Position numbers and translations under genes: made by a program
Part shown: positions 5,667 to 6,054 of the stretch, in pieces
Layout of the letters: every line of letters starts with the position of its first letter
Position numbering within the stretch: position 1 is the first letter of the stretch
The notes under the pieces: generated by a model
Databases searched by the model: none
Told to the model about the DNA's origin: nothing
What the model saw: the letters and a program-made list of their open reading frames with translations, nothing else
Origin: Planctomycetia bacterium
GTDB lineage: Bacteria > Planctomycetota > Phycisphaerae > Phycisphaerales > SM1A02
DNA length: 6,054 nt
Direction: 5' to 3'
Assembly (NCBI GenBank): GCA_009936695.1
Contig: JAACEA010000333.1
Location: forward strand, 1 to 6,054

Positions 5667-6054
5667 ACAGCACCTTCGGACGATGGTTGTTCGGAATCCG
5701 CGACCTCCCCGTCGGCGCCGAGGAGATCCGTCTCGCCTGGGAGCGTCCGTTCGAAGGATGGATCTGGGTCCTCGTCGTGCTCGGAAGCCTCGGAATCTCG
5801 ATCTGGTCGTACAGTCGACTCGATGCGGGAGTCCGTGCGCGAGGGTTGCTGGGGTCGATCCGCGCCCTGATCCTCGTTCTGCTCGCCGTGTGCATCTCGG
5901 GACCGATGGCCGAACTGCCACGCGAACTGGTCGAACCGGACTGGGTCGCGGTGTTGGTCGATCGCAGTCGAAGCATGCAGGTTCGTGATGGTTCGAACAC
6001 GGCGGTCGATCGCAGGACCCGCGAGGAGGATCTTCAGTCGATCCTCGATTCCGC
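5663..6054 (+). CDS. Membrane-anchored VWA protein, 3' end outside the window
   Basis: Only the first 130 residues are present; the frame stays open to the right edge. After a soluble start of about 30 residues comes a membrane segment (about 33-50, WIWVLVVLGSLGISIW), an Arg-containing loop (SRLDAGVRARGLLGSIR), a second segment (about 68-83), and a VWA domain opening with WVAVLVDRSRSMQV. Asp100, Ser102 and Ser104 form an intact DxSxS metal motif. The topology mirrors the preceding BatA-like protein: two segments, then a VWA domain predicted to face the periplasm. Proteins of this style follow the BatA-like gene in MoxR operons, are usually several hundred residues long and have no settled function. 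Overlap with the upstream stop and a GGGAGGG site fix the start. C-terminal domains cannot be known from this window. Confidence 0.85.
   Translation, partial: MNSTFGRWLFGIRDLPVGAEEIRLAWERPFEGWIWVLVVLGSLGISIWSYSRLDAGVRARGLLGSIRALILVLLAVCISGPMAELPRELVEPDWVAVLVDRSRSMQVRDGSNTAVDRRTREEDLQSILDS

Noticed and set aside
1..6054. CRISPR array, insertion sequence, rRNA or tRNA genes
   Set aside because: No regularly spaced repeats, transposase-like frames, terminal repeats or conserved RNA gene sequences were seen on either strand.

Overview
The window is high-GC bacterial DNA (roughly two thirds G+C by eye, with codons ending mostly in G or C). Gene content and order point to Planctomycetota, possibly a Phycisphaerae-type lineage: a MoxR AAA+ ATPase, a DUF58 protein, a BatA-like membrane protein with a C-terminal glutamine-amidotransferase-like region, and a second membrane-anchored VWA protein, in that order on one strand. 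The taxonomic call is inference from gene order and style, not from a marker gene.

Layout. Positions 1-386 hold no gene I can support. They contain short DnaA-box-like motifs, a perfect 9-bp hairpin (36-56) and a longer bulged hairpin followed by TTTT (281-331). Positions 387-1241 on the minus strand encode formamidopyrimidine-DNA glycosylase (Fpg/MutM), intact with catalytic N-terminus and zinc finger. The 147-bp divergent spacer 1242-1388 is packed with four consecutive inverted repeats and a sequence that reads as a -10 box on both strands. From 1389 to the right edge everything is on the plus strand: moxR (1389-2450), DUF58 (2512-3498, TTG start), BatA-like (3495-5666) and a VWA protein cut by the window end (5663-6054).

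How the genes work together. The plus-strand genes look like one operon: a 61-bp gap after moxR, then two ATGA stop/start overlaps, each with a Shine-Dalgarno sequence inside the upstream gene. MoxR-family ATPases are typically paired with VWA-domain proteins and are thought to act as chaperone-like machines using the VWA metal site (MIDAS) for client binding. Here a cytosolic ATPase and a cytosolic DUF58 VWA protein precede two membrane proteins. The Arg-rich loop between the first two membrane segments predicts that their VWA domains face the periplasm. The DUF58 protein and the last protein keep an intact DxSxS metal motif. The BatA-like protein has lost both serines and contains no cysteine, so its VWA and amidotransferase-like parts look like structural or binding modules. 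The substrate is unknown. Fpg is a housekeeping base-excision repair enzyme and probably not part of this system, although the two transcription units share the spacer.

I do not see a clearly undescribed system. The MoxR/DUF58/BatA/VWA arrangement is known but poorly understood. The most unusual points are the degenerate VWA site between two intact ones, the inverted-repeat-rich divergent promoter, the DnaA-box-like left flank, and a roughly five-fold excess of GATC across the window.
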